From the NCBI GenBank assembly GCA_903939845.1, contig CAJAIJ010000018.1:62001-126000 (forward strand): a stretch of DNA of 64,000 nt. Direction: 5' to 3'. This document shows, one piece after another, positions 34,466-43,130 of the stretch (positions within the stretch are counted from its first letter, which is position 1; every line of letters starts with the position of its first letter). A model generated the notes under the pieces. The model made no database searches, was not told the origin of the DNA, and saw only the letters and a list, made by a program, of their open reading frames with translations. The position numbers and the translations under genes were made by a program. Source of the DNA: an uncultured Solirubrobacterales bacterium. GTDB lineage: Bacteria > Actinomycetota > Thermoleophilia > Solirubrobacterales > 70-9.

Positions 34466-36994
34466 GTGGCTCTTGAGGCTCTGACCGGCAGGATCGAGGA
34501 CCGCGAGCTCGAGCTCGAGATGAGGTCCTCCTACATCGATTACGCCATGAGCGTGATCGTTGGCAGGGCCCTTCCCGACGTCAGGGACGGGCTGAAGCCT
34601 GTGCATCGACGCGTGCTCTACGCCATGCACGATCTCGGCCTGCAGCCGAACCGGGCTTACAGGAAGTGTGCATTCATCGTGGGCGAGGTGATGGGTAAGT
34701 ACCACCCCCACGGCGACGCATCCATCTACGACACGCTGGTCAGGATGGCGCAGGAGTTCTCCCTCCGCTACCCGCTCGCCGACGGACAGGGCAACTTCGG
34801 CTCGATCGACGACGACTCGGCGGCCGCGATGAGATACACCGAGGCGAGGCTGACCCGTCTGGCCACGGAGATGCTCAGGGACATCGATTCCGACACGGTC
34901 GATTTCGGTCCCAACTACGACGGATCTCAGCGCGAGCCCCTGGTCCTCCCTTCGCGCTTCCCGAACCTGCTCGTCAATGGTGCGGCAGGAATCGCGGTCG
35001 GAATGGCCACCAACATCCCGCCCCATAACCTCGGCGAGGTTGCTGCGGCGGTCTCGGCCTTCATCGACGATCGCGATATCGGCACGGAGGGCCTGATGAA
35101 ACACATAAAGGGTCCCGATTTCCCGGGTGGCGGGATCATGGACCCTGGGGGTATCCGGGAGGCCTACGAGACCGGACGTGGCTCGATCCTGGTCAGGGGC
35201 AAGGTCCATTCGGAGCCGCTCAAGGGCGGCAAAGAGGCTCTGATAGTCACCGAGCTCCCCTTCACGGTCAAGAAGGGCGGTGATGCCGGTTTCATCTCGA
35301 AGATCGCGAACCTGGTCCGTGACAAGAAGCTGGACGGGATCTCCGACCTCAGGGATGAGAGCGATCGCTCCGGGATGAGGGTCGTGATCGAGTTGAAGCG
35401 GGGCGCCGTTCCGAACGTCGTCCTGAACAACCTCTTCAAGAAGACCCAGCTCCAGAATTCCTTCGGCGTCAACATGGTCGCTCTGGTCGACGGGGTCCCG
35501 AAGACCCTGGGCTTGCGCGAGGTCGTTTCGCATTACGTCGAGCACCAGCGCGAGGTCGTGACCCGGCGGACCCAGTTCCGCCTTGCCCGGGCCGAGGCAA
35601 GAGCACACATCCTCAAGGGCCTTCTCATCGCCCTCGACAATCTCGATGCCGTAATCGCCCTGATCAGGGGGTCGAACGACCCCGACATGGCGAGGGAGGG
35701 CCTGATCTCGGAGTTCGAGCTCACCCGTGAGCAGGCGCAGGCGATCCTGGACATGCGCCTGCAGCGGCTGACCGCCCTCGAGTCGGACAAGATCAAGGCC
35801 GAGCACGACGAGCTGATGGAGCTCATCGCAGGGCTTCGGGAGATACTCGGCGACGAAGACAGGGTCTACGGACTGGTCAAGTCCGAACTGCTCGAACTGC
35901 TCGAGACGCACGGGGACGATCGCAGGACCGCGATCGAGCCCTTCGGAGGGGACGTCAACGTGGAGGACACCATCGCCGAGGAGCAGATGGTCATCTCTTT
36001 GACCAAGTCCGGCTACGTCAAGAGGCTCCCGGTCGACTCCTACCGCAAGCAGCGACGAGGCGGAGTCGGCGTGACCGGCATGAACCTCAAGGAGGGCGAC
36101 TACATCGAGCACCTCCACATCTGCTCGACCCACGACTACCTACTGTTCTTCACGAACTTCGGAAAGGTTTACCGAAAGAAGGTCTACGAGCTGCCGGAAG
36201 GGTTACGTACGGCACGGGGAAGCGCCCTCGTCAACCTCTTGCCTCTCCGTGAGGGCGAGAGGGTGATGGCGGTGATCCCGACCAGGGAGTTCAAGGAGAA
36301 CAGGTATCTGGCCTTCGCGACCGCAGAGGGTCAGGTCAAGAAGACGGAGTTCGGCGACTACAACACCCGGATCGAAGCCGACGGCATAATCGCGATCAAG
36401 ATCCGGGAGGGCGACGAGTTGGTCGGGGTTCAGTTGACCTCGGGTGAAGACGACCTCCTTCTGGTCTCGAAGTCGGGCCATGCCTCGAGGTTCCATGAGG
36501 ATCAGATCAGGCCGATGGGGCGCGGGACGAGCGGGGTTCGCGGGATGAACGTGTCCCAGAAGGAAAACAAGGTGCTCGCACTGAACGTCGCAAGGGATGA
36601 CTCCGAGCTTCTGGTCGTCACCGAGAACGGCTTCGGAAAGCGGACCGCACTGGCCGAGTATCCGGTGAAAAATCGCGGCACCAAGGGCGTGCTGACCGCC
36701 AAGCTGACCGAGAAGAAGGGGGGACTGGCCGGGGCTCTGATCGTCAGGGAGCACCAGGAGCTCCTTTTCATCACCGAGAACGGCATGGTCCAGAGAACCT
36801 CTGCCGGTGAGATCCGCAGGACCGGCAGGGCGACCCAGGGTGTGACCGTCATGAACGTAAAGGACGGCGACCGGATCAGTGCTGTGGCCCTGGTGGTCGA
36901 GTCGGACTCCGACGACGTCGGGGACGCCGATGAGGCCGAAGGCCCCGACGACGCCCAGCAGGAGATTTCGGAAGAGGTCCCGGCCGAAGAGTAG
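34466..36994 (+). CDS. gyrA: DNA gyrase subunit A
   Basis: An 842-residue GyrA from a GTG start. The quinolone-determining region reads HPHGDASIYDTLVRMAQ, with Ala85, Ser86 and Asp89. Catalytic Tyr124 lies in RYTE. The C-terminal beta-pinwheel contains the GyrA box KQRRGGVGV (from residue 528), which marks it as gyrase and not topoisomerase IV. The last 30 residues are strongly acidic. It follows gyrB with a 43-base gap. Confidence 0.96.
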   Translation: MALEALTGRIEDRELELEMRSSYIDYAMSVIVGRALPDVRDGLKPVHRRVLYAMHDLGLQPNRAYRKCAFIVGEVMGKYHPHGDASIYDTLVRMAQEFSLRYPLADGQGNFGSIDDDSAAAMRYTEARLTRLATEMLRDIDSDTVDFGPNYDGSQREPLVLPSRFPNLLVNGAAGIAVGMATNIPPHNLGEVAAAVSAFIDDRDIGTEGLMKHIKGPDFPGGGIMDPGGIREAYETGRGSILVRGKVHSEPLKGGKEALIVTELPFTVKKGGDAGFISKIANLVRDKKLDGISDLRDESDRSGMRVVIELKRGAVPNVVLNNLFKKTQLQNSFGVNMVALVDGVPKTLGLREVVSHYVEHQREVVTRRTQFRLARAEARAHILKGLLIALDNLDAVIALIRGSNDPDMAREGLISEFELTREQAQAILDMRLQRLTALESDKIKAEHDELMELIAGLREILGDEDRVYGLVKSELLELLETHGDDRRTAIEPFGGDVNVEDTIAEEQMVISLTKSGYVKRLPVDSYRKQRRGGVGVTGMNLKEGDYIEHLHICSTHDYLLFFTNFGKVYRKKVYELPEGLRTARGSALVNLLPLREGERVMAVIPTREFKENRYLAFATAEGQVKKTEFGDYNTRIEADGIIAIKIREGDELVGVQLTSGEDDLLLVSKSGHASRFHEDQIRPMGRGTSGVRGMNVSQKENKVLALNVARDDSELLVVTENGFGKRTALAEYPVKNRGTKGVLTAKLTEKKGGLAGALIVREHQELLFITENGMVQRTSAGEIRRTGRATQGVTVMNVKDGDRISAVALVVESDSDDVGDADEAEGPDDAQQEISEEVPAEE

Positions 36995-37039
36995 GGCCGA
37001 GGCCGGCTTACCGGGCGGCGGTGTTCCGGTCCGGGGTCT

Positions 37040-37897
37040 TCAGTCGTCGGACCAGGCGGGGTAGGTGCCGAGGACCTTCACCATCCCGGCCTTCTGCCTG
37101 AGTTCCTCGAGAGCCTCGGCTACGAGGGGATCGTCCTCCCGGCCCTCGACGTCGATGTAGAAGAGGTAGCGGCCGAGCTGCTTCTTCCAGGGCCGGGACT
37201 CGATCCGGACCAGGTTGACCTCTCTGCTGGAGAACTCGACCAGGGCGTCCACGAGTGCTCCGGGGTGGTCGGCGCCCAGCTCGGAGAAGACGAGCGTCGT
37301 TTTCCAGTCGCCCGCGTCTGCGGTGGCCGATGCGTCGGTGTCGGCCGAAGGGGCTATCCAGATGAAGCGGGTCTCGTTCCCGGACTCGTCCTCGATGTCC
37401 TCTTTCAGGACCACGCAGCCGTAGATCCCGGCTGCCGTCGAGGGACCGAGCGCAGCGATCGGCTCGCTGCTCTCCGAGACCTCGCGAACAGCGGAGCTCG
37501 TGCTGCCCGCCACCAGTAGTTCGGCTCCGGGCATCTCGGCGCGGAGGAACCTCGAACACTGGGCCAATGGCTGTGGGTGGGAGATGACTTTGGAAATCTC
37601 GTCGAGCCGGAGTTCGGTCCTGGCAATCAGGGCCGAACGGATCGGGTGCCGGAACTCGGCCGTGATCGACACACGGTCAGCCTGTTCGAGCAGGGAATCC
37701 ATGGTGGTGCGGACCGAACCCTCGATCGAGTTCTCCAGCGGCAGCATTGCCCGGTCGACTCGACCCCCTCCGACGGCTTCGATCGCCTCCGGGATTGTGT
37801 CGCAGGGGATCCCCTCTAGGTCGGTCCCCCCGAACCCCGAGGCTCGGACCGCTTCTTCGCTGAAGGTGCCTGCCGGCCCGAGGTAGGCGACTCGCAT
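37040..37897 (-). CDS. pheA: Prephenate dehydratase
   Basis: A 285-residue monofunctional enzyme without a chorismate mutase domain. AYLGPAGTFSEEAV, LPLENSIEGSV, VISHPQPLAQC, and NETRF (catalytic Thr-Arg-Phe) mark the dehydratase. A C-terminal ACT domain with LVRIESRPWKKQLGRY (ESRP phenylalanine-binding motif) gives feedback control. It converts prephenate to phenylpyruvate for phenylalanine synthesis. It converges on gyrA with a 45-base gap. Confidence 0.95.
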   Translation of the reverse strand: MRVAYLGPAGTFSEEAVRASGFGGTDLEGIPCDTIPEAIEAVGGGRVDRAMLPLENSIEGSVRTTMDSLLEQADRVSITAEFRHPIRSALIARTELRLDEISKVISHPQPLAQCSRFLRAEMPGAELLVAGSTSSAVREVSESSEPIAALGPSTAAGIYGCVVLKEDIEDESGNETRFIWIAPSADTDASATADAGDWKTTLVFSELGADHPGALVDALVEFSSREVNLVRIESRPWKKQLGRYLFYIDVEGREDDPLVAEALEELRQKAGMVKVLGTYPAWSDD

Positions 37898-37909
37898 CGT
37901 CGGCCGACC

Positions 37910-39007
37910 CTATTCGAAGGTGACCGTGTAGCTGTCTTCGTTGTTGTCGGTCAGGCCTTCGCCCGGGACCGGGGCGACCGATACCTCGATCGTCACCTCA
38001 CCGACCGGAGCCGGATCGAGCGTCAGCGATACGACCTGAGTCTCGCCGATCGCTATCGAGGAGATGGTCTCCTCGACCGTGCCTCCCCCGTCGACCGATA
38101 CCGAGACGGTGACGTCCGTCTCCTCGGCGCCGCCCTGGTTTTGGACCGATACCTCGACCGTGGGGTCGGTGCCGGCTGCGACGGTGTTCGCGACGCTGGA
38201 ATCCAGAGCCACGCCCCCGATTGCGACCGACGCGATCCCCGTACCGTGGATGGCATCGTCATCGGCCTCCCGGGGAGCGCCGCTGACGCCTGCCAGCGCA
38301 TCCTCGACATTTGCGGGATCCGACCAGAACGTCGGCCTCGGAACGAAGGTTGACCTCTGAAGCTCGGGCGCGCTCGCTCCTGCCGCGACTATCTCGGCGT
38401 CGACCTTGTGGCGGGCGACCCGGTTGTAGATCACGTCTGCCGCGACGAGGGCCTGGATCTGCCCTGCGATGTTCGTGATCGCCTGTTCGCTCCCCTCGTC
38501 ACCGAGAGCCGTGGGCATCGCCGTCGCTATCTCGCCCATTGCGCTGGACCTGAGTTGGTACGTGAGAAGAAGGTCCTGCTGGGCTGCCTTCATGTCATCG
38601 GGGACGCCCAGCTTCTCGACTCGGCTCAGGAAGCCGTCCATCGCGTTGCGGTCGGTCTCGATCTCGCCGGTGAACTCGGTCACGGAGAGCTCGCCCGGGT
38701 CGTCGAGCATCTCGAACATCGACTGGCCGAGAGCGTTCGTCTCGTCGGTCAGCTGGGCGACATCTCCGGCGTAGGCCTCGAGGGAGCGGTTCTTGCGGGC
38801 ATCGAGACAGCTCCTGACCCCGAGCACGAGCAGGAGTAGAACTAGGATTCCGACGCCCAGTGCCACACCGCGACGGATCAGAAGGCGCTTGCGCTCCTCG
38901 GGGTCCATCTCGCGGCGGGCCTTCCCGGGGGCCCTCCTCCTCCGGGGAGGGTCGGGCTCGGCTGGGACCTCGGCGGTCGGATCGTCTGGTTCGAAGAAAT
39001 CGTCCAT
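37910..39007 (-). CDS. Single-span surface protein with C-terminal CARDB-like domain
   Basis: A 365-residue protein from the ATG at 39007, which has GGAG six bases upstream. An acidic then Arg/Pro-rich cytoplasmic N-terminus of about 60 residues precedes one membrane span (about 48-68). An extracytoplasmic alpha-helical region follows (about 75-240), then a beta-sandwich domain resembling CARDB (VQNQGGAEETDVTVSVSVDG, TDNNEDSYTVTF). Its stop is 12 bases from pheA. It is divergent from the adjacent kinase gene. No specific function recognised. Confidence 0.8.
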   Translation of the reverse strand: MDDFFEPDDPTAEVPAEPDPPRRRRAPGKARREMDPEERKRLLIRRGVALGVGILVLLLLVLGVRSCLDARKNRSLEAYAGDVAQLTDETNALGQSMFEMLDDPGELSVTEFTGEIETDRNAMDGFLSRVEKLGVPDDMKAAQQDLLLTYQLRSSAMGEIATAMPTALGDEGSEQAITNIAGQIQALVAADVIYNRVARHKVDAEIVAAGASAPELQRSTFVPRPTFWSDPANVEDALAGVSGAPREADDDAIHGTGIASVAIGGVALDSSVANTVAAGTDPTVEVSVQNQGGAEETDVTVSVSVDGGGTVEETISSIAIGETQVVSLTLDPAPVGEVTIEVSVAPVPGEGLTDNNEDSYTVTFE

Positions 39008-39138
39008 GGTGGAGCTCCGAAGGGGGTTCGGCATCGTGAATCTATCCCCTTCCGGCGACAGCGGGGCACCAGAAAGCCCTCTGACACCGTGGAACCAGCC
39101 AGAGGTGCGCCGCATTCGGCGTCGAAAACAGCGTTTCG

Positions 39139-40734
39139 ATGGTTGGAACTACGGTCATGAACAGGTTTGAGATCGGCGAAGTACTCGGAAGCGGAGGCTT
39201 CGGGACCGTCTACCGCGCCTGGGACCTCCGCCTCGAGCGCGAGGTTGCGGTCAAGGTCGTAGAGACCGGCCCCGGCTCCGGAACCCGAACGCGACGGGAG
39301 GCGCAGGCCGCGGCCAGGCTCAACCACCCGGGAATCGTCACGCTGTTCGAGTTCGTCCATCACGAACTGGGACCCGAGGGCGGCAGGGCGTTTCTGGTCA
39401 GCGAGCTGGTCGAGGGCCGGACCGTTCGGGAGCTCATCGATCGCGACATGCTCAGCGACCGCGAAATCGGCGAAATCGGGACCGAGGTGGCCTCGAGCCT
39501 CGACCACGCTCACTCCCGCGGCGTCGTACACAGGGATCTGAAGCCGTCGAACCTGATCAGCCCGGATGGGACCGGGGGAGCCAAGCTGATGGACTTCGGC
39601 GTTGCCCGGCTGACGGACCTCGACGAGCTGACGCGGACCGGCGATGTTCTCGGCACCCTGGCCTACATGGCCCCCGAGCAGGCCGAGGGCCGGGAGGCCG
39701 GCCCCCCTGCAGACGTGTTCGCTCTCGGCCTCGTCCTGTTCGAAGCCCTGACCGGCCTGAACCCGAGGAAGGGGTCCACTCCATCCGAAACCGTCAGGGC
39801 GCTCGATCGCGACCTGCCGCCCATCTCGGCCTACCGTCCGGACCTGCCGGTCGAGCTGGCCGATCTGATCGACGAATGTCTCGAACTCGATCCCGATCAC
39901 CGGCCGACCGCAAGCGAGCTCGCCGATGGGATCGGGCGGACCGCCCGCCAGCTCGATACCGCTCGACCGGATGGCTCCGCCGACCTCGGCTCGGGCGCGC
40001 GCTTCGGCACCCTTGTGCCGGGCGGACCGTGGCTAGCCAGAGCACCGCTCGCGATCCTGTTCGGCGCCTCGGTCGCGGTCGGGATGAGTGCCACATACGC
40101 ACAGGGCGTCAGTGCGGCCGGATCTGTCGCCGTGGATTACGCCTCGATAGGGCTCGGCGCACTCATCGTTGGTCTTGCCACTCTGGTCAGGCCGCGACTC
40201 GGGTTCCTCACGGGAGTGGTCGGCCTGGCCGCCTGGCTGCTGTTCGCGCTCGATCTTCCGGGCGCGGCCCTGGGTCTGGCCCTCGTCGGACTCCCGGTCG
40301 CGCTGGTCGTCAGGGGAGAGGGTTGGAGTCTCGGGTCAGTCCCTCTCGCTCCGGCCGCTGGACTGATCGGCCTCGCCCCCGGAATCCCCTTCCTTGCTGC
40401 TGCAGGGCGCGATTTCAGGGAGAGGGCCGCGGTCGCACTCGCCGCACTGGCTACCACGGCCTTCCTCGAGGCCGCTACGGGAAGAAAGCTCCTGGCCGGA
40501 GACATCCCCCGAGCCGGGGACGATTGGGCCGGATCGACAGGAGCGTTCCTGAGCGAAATCCTGATTCCGACCCTGACCACACCGTCTGTTCTGGTGACCG
40601 CAGTCGTCTGGGTCGTTATCGCCGGCGTAACGGGCTATCTGGTCGATCGCATCAGACACAGGAAAGCCCGATTCCGGCAACATGAGGACCTCGGGGCTGC
40701 CGTAGGATCAGAAGGTGTCCACGATGTCGTCTGA
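39139..40734 (+). CDS. Serine/threonine protein kinase with polytopic C-terminal membrane domain
   Basis: 531 residues. An N-terminal Hanks-type kinase has the glycine loop LGSGGFGTV, the lysine in VAVKVV, HRDLKPSN (His131, Asp133), MDFGVAR, GTLAYMAPEQ and DVFALGLVLFE. After about residue 285 there are six to seven hydrophobic helices instead of the single span and PASTA repeats of PknB. A later start at ATG 39157 is possible. It stands 36 bases before fhaA in the same direction, so it probably acts in the FhaA/FhaB/PstP network. The membrane domain matches no family I know. Confidence 0.88.
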   Translation: MVGTTVMNRFEIGEVLGSGGFGTVYRAWDLRLEREVAVKVVETGPGSGTRTRREAQAAARLNHPGIVTLFEFVHHELGPEGGRAFLVSELVEGRTVRELIDRDMLSDREIGEIGTEVASSLDHAHSRGVVHRDLKPSNLISPDGTGGAKLMDFGVARLTDLDELTRTGDVLGTLAYMAPEQAEGREAGPPADVFALGLVLFEALTGLNPRKGSTPSETVRALDRDLPPISAYRPDLPVELADLIDECLELDPDHRPTASELADGIGRTARQLDTARPDGSADLGSGARFGTLVPGGPWLARAPLAILFGASVAVGMSATYAQGVSAAGSVAVDYASIGLGALIVGLATLVRPRLGFLTGVVGLAAWLLFALDLPGAALGLALVGLPVALVVRGEGWSLGSVPLAPAAGLIGLAPGIPFLAAAGRDFRERAAVALAALATTAFLEAATGRKLLAGDIPRAGDDWAGSTGAFLSEILIPTLTTPSVLVTAVVWVVIAGVTGYLVDRIRHRKARFRQHEDLGAAVGSEGVHDVV

Positions 40735-40770
40735 GCCAGCCGCCGGCCCGAATTCAGGGATGTGGCGGTC

Positions 40771-41523
40771 GTGAGTGTCTTCAGGAGTCTCGAGGCCCGG
40801 CTCGAAGGCCTGGTCCAGGGGGTTTTCAGCCGCGCCTTCAGCTCCGAGGTCCAGCCGATCGAGATCGCACGAAAGCTGGCGAAAGAGATGGACTCGCACC
40901 GGACGGCCTCGGTCGCCCGCGTCTATGTTCCGAACGAGTACACGGTCTACCTCTCGTCTGCCGATCACGAAAAGCTCGAGGGATACGAAGGGTCGCTCGC
41001 CCAGGAGCTTTCGGCCTATCTGCTCGAACACGCTCGCGACAAGGGATATGAGTTGATGACGCGGCCCGAGATCATGTTCAGCACTGATGAACGGCTTCGG
41101 CTAGGGGAGTTCGGCATTCAGGCCCGAATGGTCAAGGCACCCGCCCGGGAGGGCGAAGGGCCACGTCAGGCCGAGGAAGGCCGGACGATGGTCTACAAGG
41201 TGCCGCCACCCGCTCCCGAGGCACCCGAGCCGACCCTGCCGACAGCGCGGGGAGTGCTCGAGGTAGAGGGAAGGCGGCTGATCCTCGAGGCCGATCCCTC
41301 GGTGGTCGGTCGGTCCGACGAGTGCGAGGTCGTCCTGTCCGACCCGAACGTCTCACGCCGTCATGCCGAACTCAGGATGCAGGGCGGAGAGTGGCACGTG
41401 GTCGACCTCGGCTCCACCAACGGCGTGAAGGTGAACGGCAGGGTCGTCAGCTCGGCCCGTCTCCGGGACGGCGATCGGGTCACGCTCGGGACCTCGACGG
41501 CAATCTTCCACCTCGAAGGGTGA
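40771..41523 (+). CDS. fhaA: FhaA: DUF3662 and FHA domain protein
   Basis: About 250 residues from the GTG at 40771, which has AGGGA about ten bases upstream; a GTG at 40762 is less well placed. The N-terminal DUF3662 domain has FSRAFSSEVQPIEIARKLAKEM and VYVPNEYTVYLS. A Pro-rich linker precedes a C-terminal FHA domain with GRSDECEVVLSDPNVSRRHAEL and DLGSTNGVKVNG. In mycobacteria FhaA binds phosphorylated targets of PknB, including the flippase MviN, to restrain peptidoglycan synthesis. Confidence 0.93.
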   Translation: MSVFRSLEARLEGLVQGVFSRAFSSEVQPIEIARKLAKEMDSHRTASVARVYVPNEYTVYLSSADHEKLEGYEGSLAQELSAYLLEHARDKGYELMTRPEIMFSTDERLRLGEFGIQARMVKAPAREGEGPRQAEEGRTMVYKVPPPAPEAPEPTLPTARGVLEVEGRRLILEADPSVVGRSDECEVVLSDPNVSRRHAELRMQGGEWHVVDLGSTNGVKVNGRVVSSARLRDGDRVTLGTSTAIFHLEG

Positions 41524-41535
41524 ATTCGACTCGGC

Positions 41536-42003
41536 ATGGACATTCAACCGATAGCCGTAGCCCTGAAGTTCGCGTTTCTCGCGATCCTCTTCCTCTACCT
41601 TTTCTGGATCGCCCGCAGCGCCCGCAAGGACCTTTTCGTGGCCCGGAGCTCCTCCGGGCATGACCGAACGATCGGAGCCTCTCCGGGTGGGAACAGGGAG
41701 GCCTGGCTCGTGGTCGAGGAGGGTGGCGGACTTGCGCCGGGGACCAGGTTCGACCTGTTCGGCGGCGCCACCCTCGGCCGATCTTCCGATGCCGAGATCA
41801 GCTTCTCCGACGGCTACGCATCCGGCATCCATGCTCGCGTGCATCCGCGTGGCGAAAGATTCTTCGTCGAGGACATGAGCTCGACCAACGGGACATTGCT
41901 CAATGGCGCGCCGGTCTTCGGCGAGACCGAACTCGCCGATGGATCGAGGATCAGGATCGGGGACACGACCTTCCGCTTCGAGACCGGAGGGAGGGGCAGT
42001 TGA
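41536..42003 (+). CDS. fhaB: FhaB: membrane-anchored FHA domain protein
   Basis: 155 residues with one N-terminal membrane span (about 9-26) and a cytoplasmic FHA domain with LGRSSDAEISFSD and DMSSTNGTLLNG. The phosphothreonine-binding SRxH segment reads ASGIHARV, so the usual Arg is replaced though Ser and His remain. The homologue FipA/FhaB links cell-division proteins to PknB signalling. Its stop overlaps the PstP start as TTGA. Confidence 0.9.
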   Translation: MDIQPIAVALKFAFLAILFLYLFWIARSARKDLFVARSSSGHDRTIGASPGGNREAWLVVEEGGGLAPGTRFDLFGGATLGRSSDAEISFSDGYASGIHARVHPRGERFFVEDMSSTNGTLLNGAPVFGETELADGSRIRIGDTTFRFETGGRGS

Positions 42004-43130
42004 TCCGCGTAGCTGCCCACTTCGAGAGGACCGATACCGGTCGCCAGCGTCAGGCCAACGAGGATGCGATGCTGGCGCGGTCTCCGCTGTTCGTCGTCGC
42101 TGACGGGATGGGAGGGGCGCAGGCCGGCGAGGTCGCCTCCCAGACGGCGGTGAGGGCCTTCGAGGAGGGTCTCCCCGAGGGAGTTCTCGAGGAGGTTCTG
42201 ACCGACAGGATCCAGGTTGCCAACAGGGTGATTCATGATCAGGCCCACTCCGATCCCGATCTCGCCGGAATGGGGACGACCATCACCGCAGCCCTGGTCG
42301 ACACCCCGGGCGAGAGGGTCGTGATCGGCCACGTCGGGGATTCGAGGGCTTACCGGATCCGGGACGGGATCATCCAGAGGTTGACCAGGGACCACTCTCT
42401 GGTGGAGGAGATGCGTCGACGAGGTCAGATCACGGCTGCCGAGGCCGAGGACCATCCCCAGCGATCGATCATCACCAGAGCCCTCGGTCCGGAAGCGAAC
42501 GTCGACGTGGATATTCAGTCCGTTCCGGCCGAGCCCGGCGACCTCTTCCTCCTGTGCTCGGACGGCCTCACCTCGATGCTCGACGACGACTCGATCAAAC
42601 AGGTGATCGTCTCGGCCGACAGCCTCGATGGCGCCATCAGGCACTTGATCGAAGCGGCCAACGCCGCCGGCGGCCGGGACAACATCACGGCCGTCCTCTT
42701 CCAGGTGGAGGATCCGTCGGCGCCGCTGCCGAAGTCCGGCCCTCCGGTGCCCCCCGATCGACCGACCGCCCCGGGAGCGGCTGTCGCAAGGCCATCGGGC
42801 GGCCGGCGGGCGGTGAAGTGGGTCGCAGGAGCACTCGCGACGGTGGCCGTCATTGCCCTCCTGGGTCTCGGCCTCTGGATCGGCTCCAGGCAGGTCTGGT
42901 TCCTCGGCACCGACGACGCCGGCCGCGTCGCCCTCTACAGGGGCCTCCCTTACGAGCTTCCGTTCGGAGAGTCCTTCTACGAGCTCAGCTACTCGACTGC
43001 GGTCCAGACCTCGGAGCTGCCGCCGGGGAGGCAGGAAGTCGTGACCGGCCACAAGCTGAGGTCGGAGACGGACGCCGTGGACCTGATTCGTGACATCGAA
43101 GAGGAGAAGGGCATCGAGTCGGCACGGTGA
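42000..43130 (+). CDS. pstP: PP2C-family Ser/Thr phosphatase PstP
   Basis: 376 residues. The PP2C catalytic domain has QANEDAML, FVVADGMGGAQAGEVAS, GHVGDSRAYRI, RDHSLVEEM, LLCSDGLTSML and GGRDNITAVL, the metal-binding Asp motifs. A Pro/Arg-rich juxtamembrane segment, one span (about 278-299) and an extracytoplasmic domain of about 75 residues follow. It is the sole cognate phosphatase for PknB-type kinases in actinobacteria. TTG start; it ends in a GTGA overlap with rodA. Confidence 0.94.
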   Translation: MIRVAAHFERTDTGRQRQANEDAMLARSPLFVVADGMGGAQAGEVASQTAVRAFEEGLPEGVLEEVLTDRIQVANRVIHDQAHSDPDLAGMGTTITAALVDTPGERVVIGHVGDSRAYRIRDGIIQRLTRDHSLVEEMRRRGQITAAEAEDHPQRSIITRALGPEANVDVDIQSVPAEPGDLFLLCSDGLTSMLDDDSIKQVIVSADSLDGAIRHLIEAANAAGGRDNITAVLFQVEDPSAPLPKSGPPVPPDRPTAPGAAVARPSGGRRAVKWVAGALATVAVIALLGLGLWIGSRQVWFLGTDDAGRVALYRGLPYELPFGESFYELSYSTAVQTSELPPGRQEVVTGHKLRSETDAVDLIRDIEEEKGIESAR

